From the NCBI GenBank assembly GCA_021792405.1, contig JAJYUU010000004.1, forward strand, positions 26,048 to 65,665: DNA of 39,618 bases, given 5' to 3'. This DNA comes from Actinomycetes bacterium (lineage in GTDB: Bacteria > Actinomycetota > Actinomycetes > Streptosporangiales > Streptosporangiaceae). The notes under the pieces were generated by a model, which did no database searches, had not been told where the DNA came from, and saw only the letters and a list, made by a program, of their open reading frames with translations. Shown in pieces: positions 23,194 to 32,618 of the stretch. How positions within the stretch are numbered: position 1 is the stretch's first letter; each line of letters opens with the position of its first letter. Made by a program: the position numbers and the translations under genes.

Positions 23194-24621
23194 TTGCGTC
23201 GGCCGAACAGTGCTGTGGCGGCAGTCATCGCGGTGCTGTGCGCCCTCACCATCGCCGCTGGTTTCACCGTCAGCAGGCTGCTTCCCCGCCGCCTCGCGCT
23301 CTGGCAACAGCCGCACGTCATCGCGGGCCGGCTGGCCGGACCGGACCGGGTACTGCCGGCCGTCACCGGCGCGGTGAGCCAGCGGCTCGCGGCGACCGCC
23401 GCTGGCGTGGCTCAGGCCATCGGACCAGTGATCAGCTCGCCGGCCCTGGGCCCGCACGTTGGCGTGCTGGTCACCGACCTGGCAACCGGGAAGGTGCTGT
23501 ACGCCCTCAACCCGGCGGTCGGCTTCGCCCCGGCCTCGACCAACAAGCTGGCCACGGCCACCGCGGCGCTGCAGGTACTCGGACCTTCGGCGCGGTTCGC
23601 CACCACGGTGGTGGCCAACCCGGCAGCCTCGTCGATCGTGCTGGTGGGCGGCGGCGACCCGACACTGGCGGCTGGCCCGCCGGCCGCCTCGGACTATCCG
23701 CGCCCGGCCACCCTCGCCGGGCTGGCCGCCAAGACGGCGGCAGCGCTGCGAGCGCGCGGCCGGCACAGCGTGCAGCTTGGCTATGACGTCTCGCTCTATA
23801 CCGGGCCAGGACTTGCGCCGGGCTGGCCGCAGAGTTACGTGACGACCGGCAACGTATCGATCATCACCCCGCTCGAGGTTGACCAGGGGCGGGTGACGCC
23901 CACCGGTGCGCCTGTTGATAACGAGGCGTTCGGCGGGCCCAGGTCCGCCGACCCGGCTGCACTCGCCGCTACCTCGTTCGCCGGCTTCCTCGCGGCCGAT
24001 GGCATCACGGTCCGCGGCAACCCGGCGCTGGTCACCGCTCCCGCCGGGGACGCGACCATAGCCCGCGTGCAATCACCGCCGCTGGCCGAGATCGTTCAGT
24101 GGATGCTCGAGCAGAGCAACAACGTCATCGCCGAGAACCTGGGGCGTCAGGTCGCGATAGCCACTGGCCGGCCGGCCTCGTTCAGCGGTGCCGCCAGCGC
24201 GGTGACTGCCGTCGTGCGCCGTCTCGGCGTCACCGGCGAGATGAGCATCGTCGACGACAGCGGCCTGTCACCGCAGGACAAGATCGCGCCGACGGTGCTC
24301 GTTCAGCTGCTCCGCCTGGCGGCACGGCACCCCCGGCTGGGGTCGGTGCTCACCAGCCTGCCGGTCGAGGGCTTCTCCGGCACCCTGATGCAGGGCGCCA
24401 GCGTGTTCGGCCTCGGCGGCCCGGCCGGCCTCGGCGTCGTGCGGGCCAAGACAGGGAACCTGAGCACGGTCGCGGCACTCGCCGGGACCGTCTACGCCGG
24501 GAACGGGCAGTTGCTCGCCTTCGCCATCATGGCCGACAAGATTCCTGCTGCCAGTCTGTTCAGCGCTGCGACGGCGATGGTGGAGCTAGGGAGCACGCTG
24601 GCCGGCTGCGGTTGCCGTTAG
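23194..24621 (+). CDS. dacB: D-alanyl-D-alanine carboxypeptidase (PBP4/DacB)
   Basis: A class C low-molecular-weight PBP that trims or cleaves peptidoglycan peptides outside the membrane. The 475-residue protein has an N-terminal membrane/signal segment (VAAVIAVLCALTIAAGFTV), then SxxK in PASTNKLA (S115, K118), SNN (308-310) and KTG (419-421), with the large insert between the first two motifs typical of PBP4. The TTG at 23194 is used because AAGGGA lies about 8 nt upstream; a GTG at 23212 is the alternative. It is divergent from ppa and followed by the DUF2342 gene 72 bp on. Confidence 0.94.
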   Translation: MRRPNSAVAAVIAVLCALTIAAGFTVSRLLPRRLALWQQPHVIAGRLAGPDRVLPAVTGAVSQRLAATAAGVAQAIGPVISSPALGPHVGVLVTDLATGKVLYALNPAVGFAPASTNKLATATAALQVLGPSARFATTVVANPAASSIVLVGGGDPTLAAGPPAASDYPRPATLAGLAAKTAAALRARGRHSVQLGYDVSLYTGPGLAPGWPQSYVTTGNVSIITPLEVDQGRVTPTGAPVDNEAFGGPRSADPAALAATSFAGFLAADGITVRGNPALVTAPAGDATIARVQSPPLAEIVQWMLEQSNNVIAENLGRQVAIATGRPASFSGAASAVTAVVRRLGVTGEMSIVDDSGLSPQDKIAPTVLVQLLRLAARHPRLGSVLTSLPVEGFSGTLMQGASVFGLGGPAGLGVVRAKTGNLSTVAALAGTVYAGNGQLLAFAIMADKIPAASLFSAATAMVELGSTLAGCGCR

Positions 24622-24693
24622 CTGGTTCTGCCCGTTTCGGCGACTAACGGCCCGGCGGGGCGGAAAGGGCCCGGGGCCACGTACGGTGGAGGG

Positions 24694-25821
24694 GTGAGCA
24701 GCACTCAGATGATCGACTGGCAGGTCGCTACCTCCACTGGGGTCCGTTGGGTCAGGCCGGGTCCCCAGGTGGGCATGACCGAGGCCAGGAAGGTCGTGGC
24801 TGAGCTGCGGCAGCTGGCCGGCATGGTCGCCGAGCCGGTCCGCGAGCTGACCGGACTACCGGGCGCCGCGGACGACGGCAAGGTCGCGGTCGTCGACCGG
24901 CCGGGCTGGATCCGCGCCAACGTGGACGGCTTCCGGGTCGTGCTCGACCCGCTCGTACAGCGAATGTCGGACAGCGGTGCCGTACCGCAGTCCGGCTCGG
25001 TGATCACTGCGGTGGGCTCGCGGGTTACCGGCATGCAGGCCGGCCTCATTCTCGCCTACCTGGCCGGCCGGGTCCTGGGCCAGTACGAGCTGTTCCTGCC
25101 ACCAGACCCGGACGGGCCGGGTACCGGGACGCCGTCCGGGCGGCTGACGCTGGTAGCGCCCAACATCGTGATGGTCGAGCGAGAGCTTGACGTGAACCCG
25201 CATGACTTCCGGCGCTGGGTCTGCCTGCACGAGGAAACGCACCGCACCCAGTTCACCTCCGTGCCATGGCTCCGGCCGTATGTCCAGGAGCAGATGTCGG
25301 AGTTCCTGCTCGCCTCCGACCTGGACCCGGCCTCGATCCTGGAACGCCTGCGGGCCGCGGCTGACGCGGTGGCGGGCGCGGTCCGAGGCGGCGATGGAGA
25401 AAGCCTCATCGAGGCCATCCAGAGCCCGCGACAGCGGGCCATCCTGGACCGGATGACCAGCGTCATGACGCTGGTCGAGGGCCACGGAGATTACGTGATG
25501 GACGCGGTCGGGCCGGCCGTGGTCCCGTCGGTCGCCGAGATCCGGGCGAAGTTCAGCGCCCGCCGCGGGACGGCGGGCAGGATCGAGCAGGCCATCCGGC
25601 GGGTGCTCGGCATCGACCTGAAGATGAAGCAGTACGAGCAGGGCTCGCGGTTCGTCAAGGCGGTCGTCGACGAAGCCGGGATGGAGACCTTCAACAAGGT
25701 ATGGACGTCGCCGGAGACCTTGCCGACCAGGGAAGAGCTGCAGCATCCGCTATCTTGGCTAGCCAGGGTCGACGGCGGCGGCGCGGCGGCGAGCGCGGCA
25801 GACTCCACTACCGCGGACTGA
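24694..25821 (+). CDS. DUF2342 zinc metalloprotease-like protein
   Basis: A 375-residue actinobacterial protein of the DUF2342 family, also labelled coenzyme F420 biosynthesis-associated because of phylogenetic co-occurrence. A zinc-type HExxH motif is present in [11 protein letters not shown] (H179, E180, H183), and a downstream [10 protein letters not shown] (about 268) could supply the third ligand. A conserved N-terminal block is [18 protein letters not shown]. No signal peptide is visible, so it is probably cytoplasmic. GTG start at 24694. It sits between dacB and tilS as in mycobacteria (Rv3626c). Proteolytic activity has not been shown for the family as far as I know. Confidence 0.9.
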   Translation: MSSTQMIDWQVATSTGVRWVRPGPQVGMTEARKVVAELRQLAGMVAEPVRELTGLPGAADDGKVAVVDRPGWIRANVDGFRVVLDPLVQRMSDSGAVPQSGSVITAVGSRVTGMQAGLILAYLAGRVLGQYELFLPPDPDGPGTGTPSGRLTLVAPNIVMVERELDVNPHDFRRWVCLHEETHRTQFTSVPWLRPYVQEQMSEFLLASDLDPASILERLRAAADAVAGAVRGGDGESLIEAIQSPRQRAILDRMTSVMTLVEGHGDYVMDAVGPAVVPSVAEIRAKFSARRGTAGRIEQAIRRVLGIDLKMKQYEQGSRFVKAVVDEAGMETFNKVWTSPETLPTREELQHPLSWLARVDGGGAAASAADSTTAD

Positions 25822-25829
25822 GCGGCCCG

Positions 25830-26981
25830 GTGGGCCCGCATCCGGCAGTCGCAGTGGTGCGGCATGCCGTCAGGGCCAGCCTCGCCGACCTCGAGCCAGG
25901 AACCGCCGTGCTTGCGGCGTGCTCGGGCGGAGCGGATTCGCTGGCGCTTGCCGCCGCGGTCGCGTTCGAGGCGCCGAAAGCGGGCCTGGTGGCCGGCGGC
26001 ATCACGGTTGACCACGGCTTGCAGCCCGGATCGGCCGAGCAGGCCGGCCGGGTCACCGCGGTACTTCACGGCCTCGGTCTGTCCCCGGTGCTGTCGGTGG
26101 CGGTCACGGTGGCCCGGCCGGAGGACGGCGGAAGCTACCCGGGTCCGGAGGCGGCCGCCCGGTCTGCCCGGTATGCCGCGCTCGACGTCGCGGCCGAGCG
26201 CCAGGACGCGTGGCTGCTGCTCGGCCACACGCTCGACGACCAGGCTGAGACGGTGCTGCTGGGCCTTTGTCGCGGCTCCGGCGCGCGCTCGCTGGCCGGG
26301 ATGGCACCGGTGGCCGGCCGCTACCGGCGGCCGCTGCTTGGACTGCGGCGCTCACAAACCATGGCTGCCTGCTCCGCCGAAGGCCTACAGCCGTGGGATG
26401 ACCCGCAGAACAGCGACCTGGCGTTCACCAGGACGCGGGTGCGGAGCCTGATGCCCGCCATCGACGACGCGCTCGGGCCCGGCGTCGCGGAGGCGCTGGC
26501 CAGGACTGCGACGCTGCTACGGGCTGACGCTGAGGTGCTGGACGCGCTGGCGGCAACCGAGGCCGGGCGCCTCGGCGGTCCGCAGCAGGCGCAGGCCACC
26601 GGCTGGCCAGCCAGCGCGCTGGCCGGGCTGCCGCTGGCCATCCGGATGCGGCTACTGCGCAGCGCCGCGCTTTCGGCCGGGTGCCCGGCGGGGTCGCTCT
26701 CCCAGCGCCACCTGACCAGCCTGGACGAGCTGGTGACCGGATGGCACGGACAGCGGTGGATTGACCTGCCCGGCGGGGTCAGGTGCCGTCGCCGCTATGG
26801 CAAGCTGCTCTTCACCCGATCCGGGGGTCCGGGGGTCGCCCCCCGGGACAGCACAGCCGGGGGTCCGGGGGTCGCCCCCCGGGACAGCACAGCCGGGGGT
26901 CCGGGGGTCGCCCCCCGGGACAGCACAGCCGGGGGTCAGGGAGCGGCGGCGCGATGGGAGGACGCGGGTGGATGCGAATGA
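25830..26981 (+). CDS. tilS: tRNA(Ile)-lysidine synthase
   Basis: Modifies the wobble cytidine of the tRNA-Ile CAU anticodon to lysidine with ATP and lysine. The 383-residue protein has the PP-loop [11 protein letters not shown] (SGGADS at 32-37), [35 protein letters not shown] and WDDPQNSD. The C-terminal domain ends in a tail with three perfect copies of [12 protein letters not shown], encoded by a 36-bp tandem repeat. The GTG at 25830, just after the DUF2342 stop, is preferred; upstream codons belong to that gene. The 3' end overlaps the hpt start by 14 nt, and the repeated tail is probably dispensable. Confidence 0.93.
   Translation: MGPHPAVAVVRHAVRASLADLEPGTAVLAACSGGADSLALAAAVAFEAPKAGLVAGGITVDHGLQPGSAEQAGRVTAVLHGLGLSPVLSVAVTVARPEDGGSYPGPEAAARSARYAALDVAAERQDAWLLLGHTLDDQAETVLLGLCRGSGARSLAGMAPVAGRYRRPLLGLRRSQTMAACSAEGLQPWDDPQNSDLAFTRTRVRSLMPAIDDALGPGVAEALARTATLLRADAEVLDALAATEAGRLGGPQQAQATGWPASALAGLPLAIRMRLLRSAALSAGCPAGSLSQRHLTSLDELVTGWHGQRWIDLPGGVRCRRRYGKLLFTRSGGPGVAPRDSTAGGPGVAPRDSTAGGPGVAPRDSTAGGQGAAARWEDAGGCE
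26823..26930 (+). repeat. 36-bp tandem repeat, three identical copies
   Basis: Three exact 36-nt units (26823-26858, 26859-26894, 26895-26930), each containing GGGGGTCCGGGGGTCG and CCCCCCGGGACAGC, at the 3' end of tilS. The length keeps the reading frame and encodes a 12-residue repeat. The reverse complement of most of the unit occurs in the NUDIX gene. Confidence 0.95.
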
Positions 26982-27519
26982 CATGGGGCCAGATCTCAAA
27001 GACGTCCTGATTACGCAGGAGGAGTTGCAGCAGCGCATCCGTGAGCTCGCTGCTCAGATCGACGCCGATTATGCTAACCGCGAACTCTTGCTGATCGGAG
27101 TGCTCAAGGGCGCCGTGATGGTAATGGCCGATCTGTCCAGGGCCATGCACCTGCCGGCGCAGATGGACTGGATGGCGATCTCCTCCTACGGGTCCGGGAC
27201 GAAATCCTCCGGTGTTGTGCGGATCCTGAAGGATCTTGACATCGACATCAGCGGGCGCCATGTCTTGATAGTGGAAGACATCGTGGATTCCGGCCTCACG
27301 CTGTCCTGGCTGATCGGCAACCTTCGCTCCCGTGAGCCGGCCTCGGTGGCCGTCTGCGTGCTGCTCCGCAAGCCGACGGCAGCGCGGATGAACGTGGAGG
27401 TGGCCTACACCGGGTTCGACATCGATGACTCGTTCGTCGTCGGCTACGGGCTCGATTATGCGGAGAAGTACCGCAACCTGCCGTTCATCGGCACGCTGGC
27501 TGAGCACGTCTATCGGTAG
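26968..27519 (+). CDS. hpt: Hypoxanthine phosphoribosyltransferase
   Basis: Purine salvage: joins hypoxanthine or guanine to PRPP. The 183-residue protein carries the PRPP-binding loop [18 protein letters not shown], the [16 protein letters not shown] loop, [20 protein letters not shown] (the flexible active-site loop) and [20 protein letters not shown] at the end. The GTG at 26968 is used, with GGGAGGA 5 nt upstream; the open frame continues upstream only through the tilS repeat array. It overlaps tilS by 14 nt and precedes ftsH by 257 bp, as in other actinobacteria. Confidence 0.96.
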   Translation: MDANDMGPDLKDVLITQEELQQRIRELAAQIDADYANRELLLIGVLKGAVMVMADLSRAMHLPAQMDWMAISSYGSGTKSSGVVRILKDLDIDISGRHVLIVEDIVDSGLTLSWLIGNLRSREPASVAVCVLLRKPTAARMNVEVAYTGFDIDDSFVVGYGLDYAEKYRNLPFIGTLAEHVYR

Positions 27520-27723
27520 CCGGCTGGCTGACTGCATGGCCGCCTGGCGCCGGGAACCGAGGAGGCGATGAATTTCGTTGACCCGGGTAAGAGGCGTAAC
27601 ACGGCCGCCATTGCCCCTTGCGGCCTGCCGCGTTCCGGCTACGGCTGTCGCGGTGTACCGTCGAGTATTCCTGTGCCTCGCGCGGGAAGAAACAGCCGCG
27701 CATTCGCGCTGGATAGCAAGGTA

Positions 27724-27744
27724 GCCCCGCCGGGACGGCGGGGC
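27724..27744. terminator. Strong hairpin upstream of ftsH
   Basis: A perfect 9-bp stem GCCCCGCCG / CGGCGGGGC with a 3-nt loop (GGA), 12 nt before the ftsH ribosome site (AGGAGGG, 27757-27763). It could end hpt read-through or act as a leader structure controlling ftsH. No T-tract follows. Confidence 0.45.
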
Positions 27745-27776
27745 ACGAGGCTCGTCAGGAGGGATCGGCCGGACCT

Positions 27777-29954
27777 GTGGGCCGTTCATCGATGGATCTG
27801 AAGCGCATTTTCCGCGGCTGGGTGCTTGCCATCCTCTTTGTCGCCATCATCCTTGTGATCCTGTACAAGCTGGTCAGTACGGGACCTGCGTACAAGCTGG
27901 TCCCCACCTCGCAGGCGATCGCTGCGATTGACTCGGGCAACGTGAAATCGGTCACGCTGACCGACGTCGACCAGACCATCCAGCTGACCACGAAGAACAA
28001 CGCCAACTGGGAATCATCCTGGGTCGGCTTCCAGGGCACTCAGCTTGCCAACACCCTGCAGAAGGAGGTGCAGAGCGGCAAGCTGCCGAGCGGCGTCTAC
28101 ACCGTGAAGGTGCCGAAGAGCAGCTCGTTCTGGACGCTGATCTTCAGCTACCTGCCGTTCTTGATCATCTTCCTGCTGTTCATGGTGTTCCTTAACCAGA
28201 TGCAGGGCGGCGGCTCGCGGGTCATGAACTTCGGCAAGTCGAAGGCCAAGCTCATCACCAAGGACACGCCGAAGACCACCTTTTCCGACGTGGCCGGCGC
28301 CGACGAGGCGATCGAGGAACTCCAGGAGATCAAGGAGTTCCTGCAGAGCCCCGGCAAGTTCCAGGCCATCGGCGCCAAGATCCCCAAGGGCGTGCTGCTG
28401 TACGGGCCGCCGGGAACAGGCAAGACGCTGCTGGCACGGGCGGTGGCCGGCGAGGCGGGCGTGCCGTTCTACTCGATCTCCGGCTCGGACTTCGTCGAGA
28501 TGTTCGTCGGCGTCGGGGCCTCCCGGGTACGCGACCTGTTCGAGCAGGCCAAGGCGAACGCGCCTGCCATCGTGTTCGTGGACGAGATCGACGCGGTTGG
28601 CCGGCACCGCGGGGCAGGTTTCGGCGGCGGGCACGACGAGCGCGAGCAGACGCTGAACCAGCTGCTCGTCGAGCTGGATGGCTTCGACACCAAGGGCGGC
28701 GTTATCGTCATCGCCGCTACCAACCGGCCCGACATCCTGGACCCGGCGCTGCTGCGTCCCGGCCGGTTCGACCGGCAGATCGTCGTCGCCCAGCCTGACC
28801 TGGCCGGCCGCAAGGGCATCCTGCGGGTCCACGCACGCGGCAAGCCGTTCGCGCCGGACGTCGACCTGGATGTCATCGCCCGCCGCACTCCGGGCTTTAC
28901 CGGTGCGGACCTCGCGAACGTCATCAACGAGGGTGCGCTGCTAACGGCGCGGGCAAATCAGACCCAGATCCAGATGGCCTCGCTCGAGGAAGCCATCGAC
29001 CGGGTGACCGCCGGGCCGAAGCGGAAGAGCGTGCTGCTCTCCGAGAGGGAACGGAAGATCATCGCTTACCACGAGGGCGGCCACGCTCTGGTCGGGCATG
29101 CGCTGCCCAACGCCGATCCGGTCCACAAGATCACCATCATCCCGCGCGGCCGTGCGCTCGGCTACACTGCCGCGGCGCCCGCGGAGGACAAGTTCCTGGT
29201 CAGCCGCGCCGAGATGATGGATCAGCTGTCCATGCTGCTCGGCGGCCGGACCGCCGAAGAGCTGGTCTTCCATGAGCCGACAACCGGGGCGGCCAACGAC
29301 ATCGAGAAGGCCTCCTCGATTGCTCGCGGGATGGTGACCGAGTACGGCATGAGCGAGCGCCTTGGCGCGCGCAAGTTCGGTACCGGGGACGGTGAGCCGT
29401 TCCTCGGCCGCGAGATGTCGCACGCACGCGATTACTCGGAGGAGATCGCTTCGGCCATCGATGACGAGGTCCGTCGTCTCATTGAGTCCGCTCACGACGA
29501 GGCGTGGGAGATCCTGGTCCAGTACCGGGACGTGCTGGACAACCTGGTGCTTCAGCTGCTCGAGCACGAGACGCTGTCGCGTGATCAGGTTCTGGAGATC
29601 TTCTCGCCGGTGCACAAGCGGCCGACGCGCGGTTCCTACACCGGGTACGGCAAGCGGCTTCCGTCGGAGAAGCCGCCGGTGCTGACTCCGAAGGAGCTAG
29701 CACTCACGGCCGCGGCCGACGGCACCATCACGCCGGCGCTCGGTAACGGCCAGGCGTCGGCTGCCGGGTTGCCTGCCGCGCCGCCGCCGCCCCCTGCCGG
29801 TCACTTCCGGTCGCCGCTGGGCGGCGCCAGTCCGCTGGGCGGCGGCAGTCCGCTGGGCGGCGCCAGTCCGCTCGGCGGGAGCATGCCCGGCTCTGACCAG
29901 CCCGGCTCTGACCAGCCGGGCGAGAATCGCCCGGCGGATGGCGGGGGTCATTGA
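27777..29954 (+). CDS. ftsH: ATP-dependent zinc metalloprotease FtsH
   Basis: A membrane-bound AAA+ protease that degrades damaged or regulatory membrane and cytosolic proteins. The 725-residue protein has two membrane segments (about 14-32 and 117-140), Walker A GPPGTGKT (210-217), Walker B IVFVDEID (265-272), the arginine-finger region RPGRFDR and the zinc site HEGGH (432-436). The tail from about 645 is unusual: Pro/Gly-rich with SPLGG repeats. GTG 27777 is 13 nt from AGGAGGG; the ATG at 27792 (MDLKRIF) is an alternative. Its stop overlaps the folE start (TTGA). Confidence 0.97.
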   Translation: MGRSSMDLKRIFRGWVLAILFVAIILVILYKLVSTGPAYKLVPTSQAIAAIDSGNVKSVTLTDVDQTIQLTTKNNANWESSWVGFQGTQLANTLQKEVQSGKLPSGVYTVKVPKSSSFWTLIFSYLPFLIIFLLFMVFLNQMQGGGSRVMNFGKSKAKLITKDTPKTTFSDVAGADEAIEELQEIKEFLQSPGKFQAIGAKIPKGVLLYGPPGTGKTLLARAVAGEAGVPFYSISGSDFVEMFVGVGASRVRDLFEQAKANAPAIVFVDEIDAVGRHRGAGFGGGHDEREQTLNQLLVELDGFDTKGGVIVIAATNRPDILDPALLRPGRFDRQIVVAQPDLAGRKGILRVHARGKPFAPDVDLDVIARRTPGFTGADLANVINEGALLTARANQTQIQMASLEEAIDRVTAGPKRKSVLLSERERKIIAYHEGGHALVGHALPNADPVHKITIIPRGRALGYTAAAPAEDKFLVSRAEMMDQLSMLLGGRTAEELVFHEPTTGAANDIEKASSIARGMVTEYGMSERLGARKFGTGDGEPFLGREMSHARDYSEEIASAIDDEVRRLIESAHDEAWEILVQYRDVLDNLVLQLLEHETLSRDQVLEIFSPVHKRPTRGSYTGYGKRLPSEKPPVLTPKELALTAAADGTITPALGNGQASAAGLPAAPPPPPAGHFRSPLGGASPLGGGSPLGGASPLGGSMPGSDQPGSDQPGENRPADGGGH
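29811..29882 (+). repeat. 18-bp coding tandem repeat in ftsH tail
   Basis: Four 18-nt units based on AGTCCGCTGGGCGGCGCC, encoding SPLGGA/G, followed by two 15-nt units encoding PGSDQ. They form a low-complexity C-terminal tail of FtsH outside its conserved domains. Confidence 0.85.
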
Positions 29955-30532
29955 GCACCGGCGAGTTCGACCTGCAGCGGATCGAGCGCGCGGTGACCGA
30001 GATACTCCTGGCGGTCGGTGAGGACCCGACCCGGGACGGGCTGAGGGATACCCCTGGCCGTGTTGCCCGCGCACTGAGCGAGCAGTTCTCGGGGCTGCGC
30101 ATGCGGCCGGAAGAGGTGCTGACGACCGTCTTCGACGCCGATCACGAGGAGATGGTCCTCGTGCGCGATATCGAGCTGTACTCGACCTGCGAGCATCATC
30201 TGGTGCCGTTCTTCGGCGTTGCTCACGTCGGGTACATCCCCAACGAGAAGGGCCAGATCACTGGCTTGTCCAAGCTTGCCAGGGTTGTCGACCTGTACGC
30301 CAAGCGGCCGCAGGTGCAAGAGCGGATGACCAGTCAGATTGCCGACGCCCTGATGGACATTCTCGAGCCGCGCGGAGTTATCGTCATTATTGAGGCCGAG
30401 CACTTGTGCATGTCCATGCGCGGCGTGCGCAAGCCGGGTGCTAAGACCGTGACATCCGCTGTCCGGGGCAGTTTCCTGAACTCAGACAGCACCAGGGCCG
30501 AGGCCGTGAGCCTGCTGACGGACCGTCGCTAA
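29951..30532 (+). CDS. folE: GTP cyclohydrolase I
   Basis: First step of folate synthesis: converts GTP to dihydroneopterin triphosphate. The 193-residue protein shows the zinc ligands in [12 protein letters not shown] (C80, H83) and [16 protein letters not shown] (C153), and the [23 protein letters not shown] core in its usual place. Start is TTG at 29951 in a 4-nt overlap with the ftsH stop, so it is probably coupled to ftsH. It is followed by an MprF-like gene rather than directly by folP. Confidence 0.97.
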   Translation: MSTGEFDLQRIERAVTEILLAVGEDPTRDGLRDTPGRVARALSEQFSGLRMRPEEVLTTVFDADHEEMVLVRDIELYSTCEHHLVPFFGVAHVGYIPNEKGQITGLSKLARVVDLYAKRPQVQERMTSQIADALMDILEPRGVIVIIEAEHLCMSMRGVRKPGAKTVTSAVRGSFLNSDSTRAEAVSLLTDRR

Positions 30533-30598
30533 CCTAGTGCAGGTCCAGTGCCGGGGTTTGCCCTCGGCCGGAGATGGCGAAGACTACGCTGATGCCCC

Positions 30599-32506
30599 GT
30601 GAGCCGGGGCCTGACCTTCATGTCCGAGATGACAGAGCACATCGGGCCAGGGCCGGCAGAGCCCCAACCGGCCGGCGAACGGCATGCGGAGCCGTCGGTC
30701 ATCCGTGGCGTCGACCTGCGCCAGCAGCTTCGCTGGGTGCCGCTCACCGCGGGGCTGATGGCCCTGATCATCGGTATCGGCTACATCTTCGAAGGGCTGG
30801 TGCCGAGCTTCTATGTGCGGCGCCTTCGCGGGCTTGCTGACCTGGCCCCCGGCACCCTTGTTAACCTGACCCGGACCACCGACATCATCATCGGGCTGCT
30901 GCTGCTGATGCTGTCGCACGCCCTGCGTCGGCGTAAGCGTCGGGCCTGGGCAGCGGTCATGGTGCTGCTCGGCGTCGGTGTCGTCATCCATGCCGGGATC
31001 GGGATAGTCGTCCACTTCATCCGGCCCGCAGCACCGCTCGCGCAACTCCACCCGCTGCAGGCTGGATTTTCTGCCGCGTTGCTGATCGCGCTGTTCTATT
31101 ACCGGCGGCAGTTCTATGCGGTCGGCGACCGCCGCTCGAGGTGGCGCGCGTTGTGGGTGCTGTGCGGCCTGGTTGTCGCTGATGTGAGCATCGGGCTGAG
31201 TTACATCACTGTGATCGGCGGGCTCAGGGCAGGCTTCACCATGCGCGACCGGGTCTACTCGGTCGTGATGAACCTGGCCGGATTTTCCGGTCCGGTGCGT
31301 CTCAGCAATGAACTCCAGCAAGACCGCTTCGGGTTCGTGACCGGTGCGCTCGGACTGTTCACGCTGCTCGTGGCTTTGTACCTGTTCTTGCGGCCAGCCG
31401 AGCCGCCGAGTCGGCTGCGGCCCGCAGACGCGCAGCGCATCAGGGAGTTGCTCGAGCGGCACGGCGACCAGGACTCGCTCGGGTACTTCGCCCTGCGTGA
31501 CGACAAGAGCATCATCTGGTCCCCGACCGGCAAGTCGTGCATCGGGTACCGGGTCCTGTCCGGAGTGATGCTCGCCAGCGGCGATCCTATTGGCGATCCG
31601 GAAGCCTGGCCCGGAGCGATTCACACATTCCTTGACGAGGCTGTCAGGCATGCCTGGGTGCCCGCCGTCATCGGCTGCAGCGAACTCGGCGCCGAGATCT
31701 GGTGCCGCGAGAGCAGCCTGACCGCGCTTGAACTCGGCGACGAGGCCGTGATCAACGTCGCGAACTTCACGCTGCAGGGCCGGGCCATGCGTAACGTCCG
31801 CCAGATGGTGACCAGGGTGTGCCGCCAGGGCTACGTGGCCGAGATCCGCCGGGTCGCGGAGATTCCTGCGGCCGAGATCACCCGGATGATCCGCCAGGCC
31901 GATAGCTGGCGCGGCAGCCCGACCGAGCGCGGCTTCTCCATGGCACTAGGCCGCGTCGGCGGTGGTGAGGACGGCGGCTGCGTCATAGCGACTGCGAAGC
32001 AGGACGGCGTGCTTCGCGCCCTCCTGCATTTCGTGCCGTGGGGCAGCGACGGCTTGTCACTCGATCTGATGCGCCGGGACAGATCGGCGGCACCCGGACT
32101 CAACGATTTCCTCATCGTCGAGGCGATCAAGGCCGCTAACGACCTCGGGGTGAAGCGGCTCTCGCTGAACTTCGCGGTATTCCGCGCGGCGCTGGAACGC
32201 GGTGAGCGAATAGGCGCCGGGCCGGTGACGAAGGCCTGGCGGGGGTTCTTGCTGTTCTTGTCACGATGGTTCCAGATCGAGTCGCTGTACAAGTTCAACG
32301 CGAAATTCAACCCGGAGTGGGTGCCGCGATTCCTGGTATTCCCTGGCACCAGGGATGCGCTGCGGATCGGCTTCGCCGCGCTCGAGGCCGAGGCGTTCCT
32401 GGTCTGGCCCACCATCGAGATCCGCAGGATGGCGAGGAAGCTAGGCCTGTCGGGGCTGCAGCGGCGGCTGCGGAGCCAGTTGCGGCGCAGGTCAGTCGGG
32501 AGCTAA
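30599..32506 (+). CDS. Aminoacyl-phosphatidylglycerol synthase (MprF/LysX-like)
   Basis: A 635-residue membrane enzyme that would transfer an amino acid from aminoacyl-tRNA to phosphatidylglycerol, reducing envelope negative charge. About six N-terminal membrane helices (between about 48 and 265) are followed by the DUF2156 catalytic domain (RIRELLERHGDQDSLGYFALRDDK; GYRVLSGVMLASGDPIGDPEAW; LGDEAVINVANFTL; MRNVRQMVTRV; FNAKFNPEWVPRFLVFPG). The C-terminal lysyl-tRNA synthetase domain of mycobacterial LysX is absent; the protein ends in a basic tail. Amino-acid specificity cannot be read from the sequence. GTG 30599 is given; ATG 30620 is an alternative. It separates folE from folP. Confidence 0.9.
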   Translation: MSRGLTFMSEMTEHIGPGPAEPQPAGERHAEPSVIRGVDLRQQLRWVPLTAGLMALIIGIGYIFEGLVPSFYVRRLRGLADLAPGTLVNLTRTTDIIIGLLLLMLSHALRRRKRRAWAAVMVLLGVGVVIHAGIGIVVHFIRPAAPLAQLHPLQAGFSAALLIALFYYRRQFYAVGDRRSRWRALWVLCGLVVADVSIGLSYITVIGGLRAGFTMRDRVYSVVMNLAGFSGPVRLSNELQQDRFGFVTGALGLFTLLVALYLFLRPAEPPSRLRPADAQRIRELLERHGDQDSLGYFALRDDKSIIWSPTGKSCIGYRVLSGVMLASGDPIGDPEAWPGAIHTFLDEAVRHAWVPAVIGCSELGAEIWCRESSLTALELGDEAVINVANFTLQGRAMRNVRQMVTRVCRQGYVAEIRRVAEIPAAEITRMIRQADSWRGSPTERGFSMALGRVGGGEDGGCVIATAKQDGVLRALLHFVPWGSDGLSLDLMRRDRSAAPGLNDFLIVEAIKAANDLGVKRLSLNFAVFRAALERGERIGAGPVTKAWRGFLLFLSRWFQIESLYKFNAKFNPEWVPRFLVFPGTRDALRIGFAALEAEAFLVWPTIEIRRMARKLGLSGLQRRLRSQLRRRSVGS

Positions 32507-32544
32507 GGCACGGTCGGCCGGAGTCGGCACATTGGCGGGCATAC

Positions 32545-32602
32545 GTCCGCTTCGGGCTGGTTAGCTCAGGGGGATTCCGGCGGGCTCCCGCCGTCAGCGG
32601 AC
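32545..32602 (+). promoter_or_regulatory. Structured leader before folP
   Basis: Arms GTCCGCT (32545-32551) and AGCGGAC (32596-32602) enclose a second hairpin CGGCGG (32578-32583) / CCGCCG (32588-32593) with loop GCTC, and a single-stranded GGTTAGCTCAGGGGG segment. The structure ends 16 nt before the folP ATG. It may affect folP translation; it does not match a riboswitch class I can name. Confidence 0.35.
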
Positions 32603-32618
32603 ACGTAGATTGGCAGCT

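Noticed and set aside
26761-26967. Extended N-terminus for hpt through the repeat array
   Set aside because: The upstream part is merely another reading frame of the tilS repeat; GTG 26968 has a good ribosome site and gives the family length.
32555-32580. GGTTAGCTCAGGGGG resembles a tRNA D-arm
   Set aside because: No matching acceptor stem, anticodon arm or T-arm can be folded around it.
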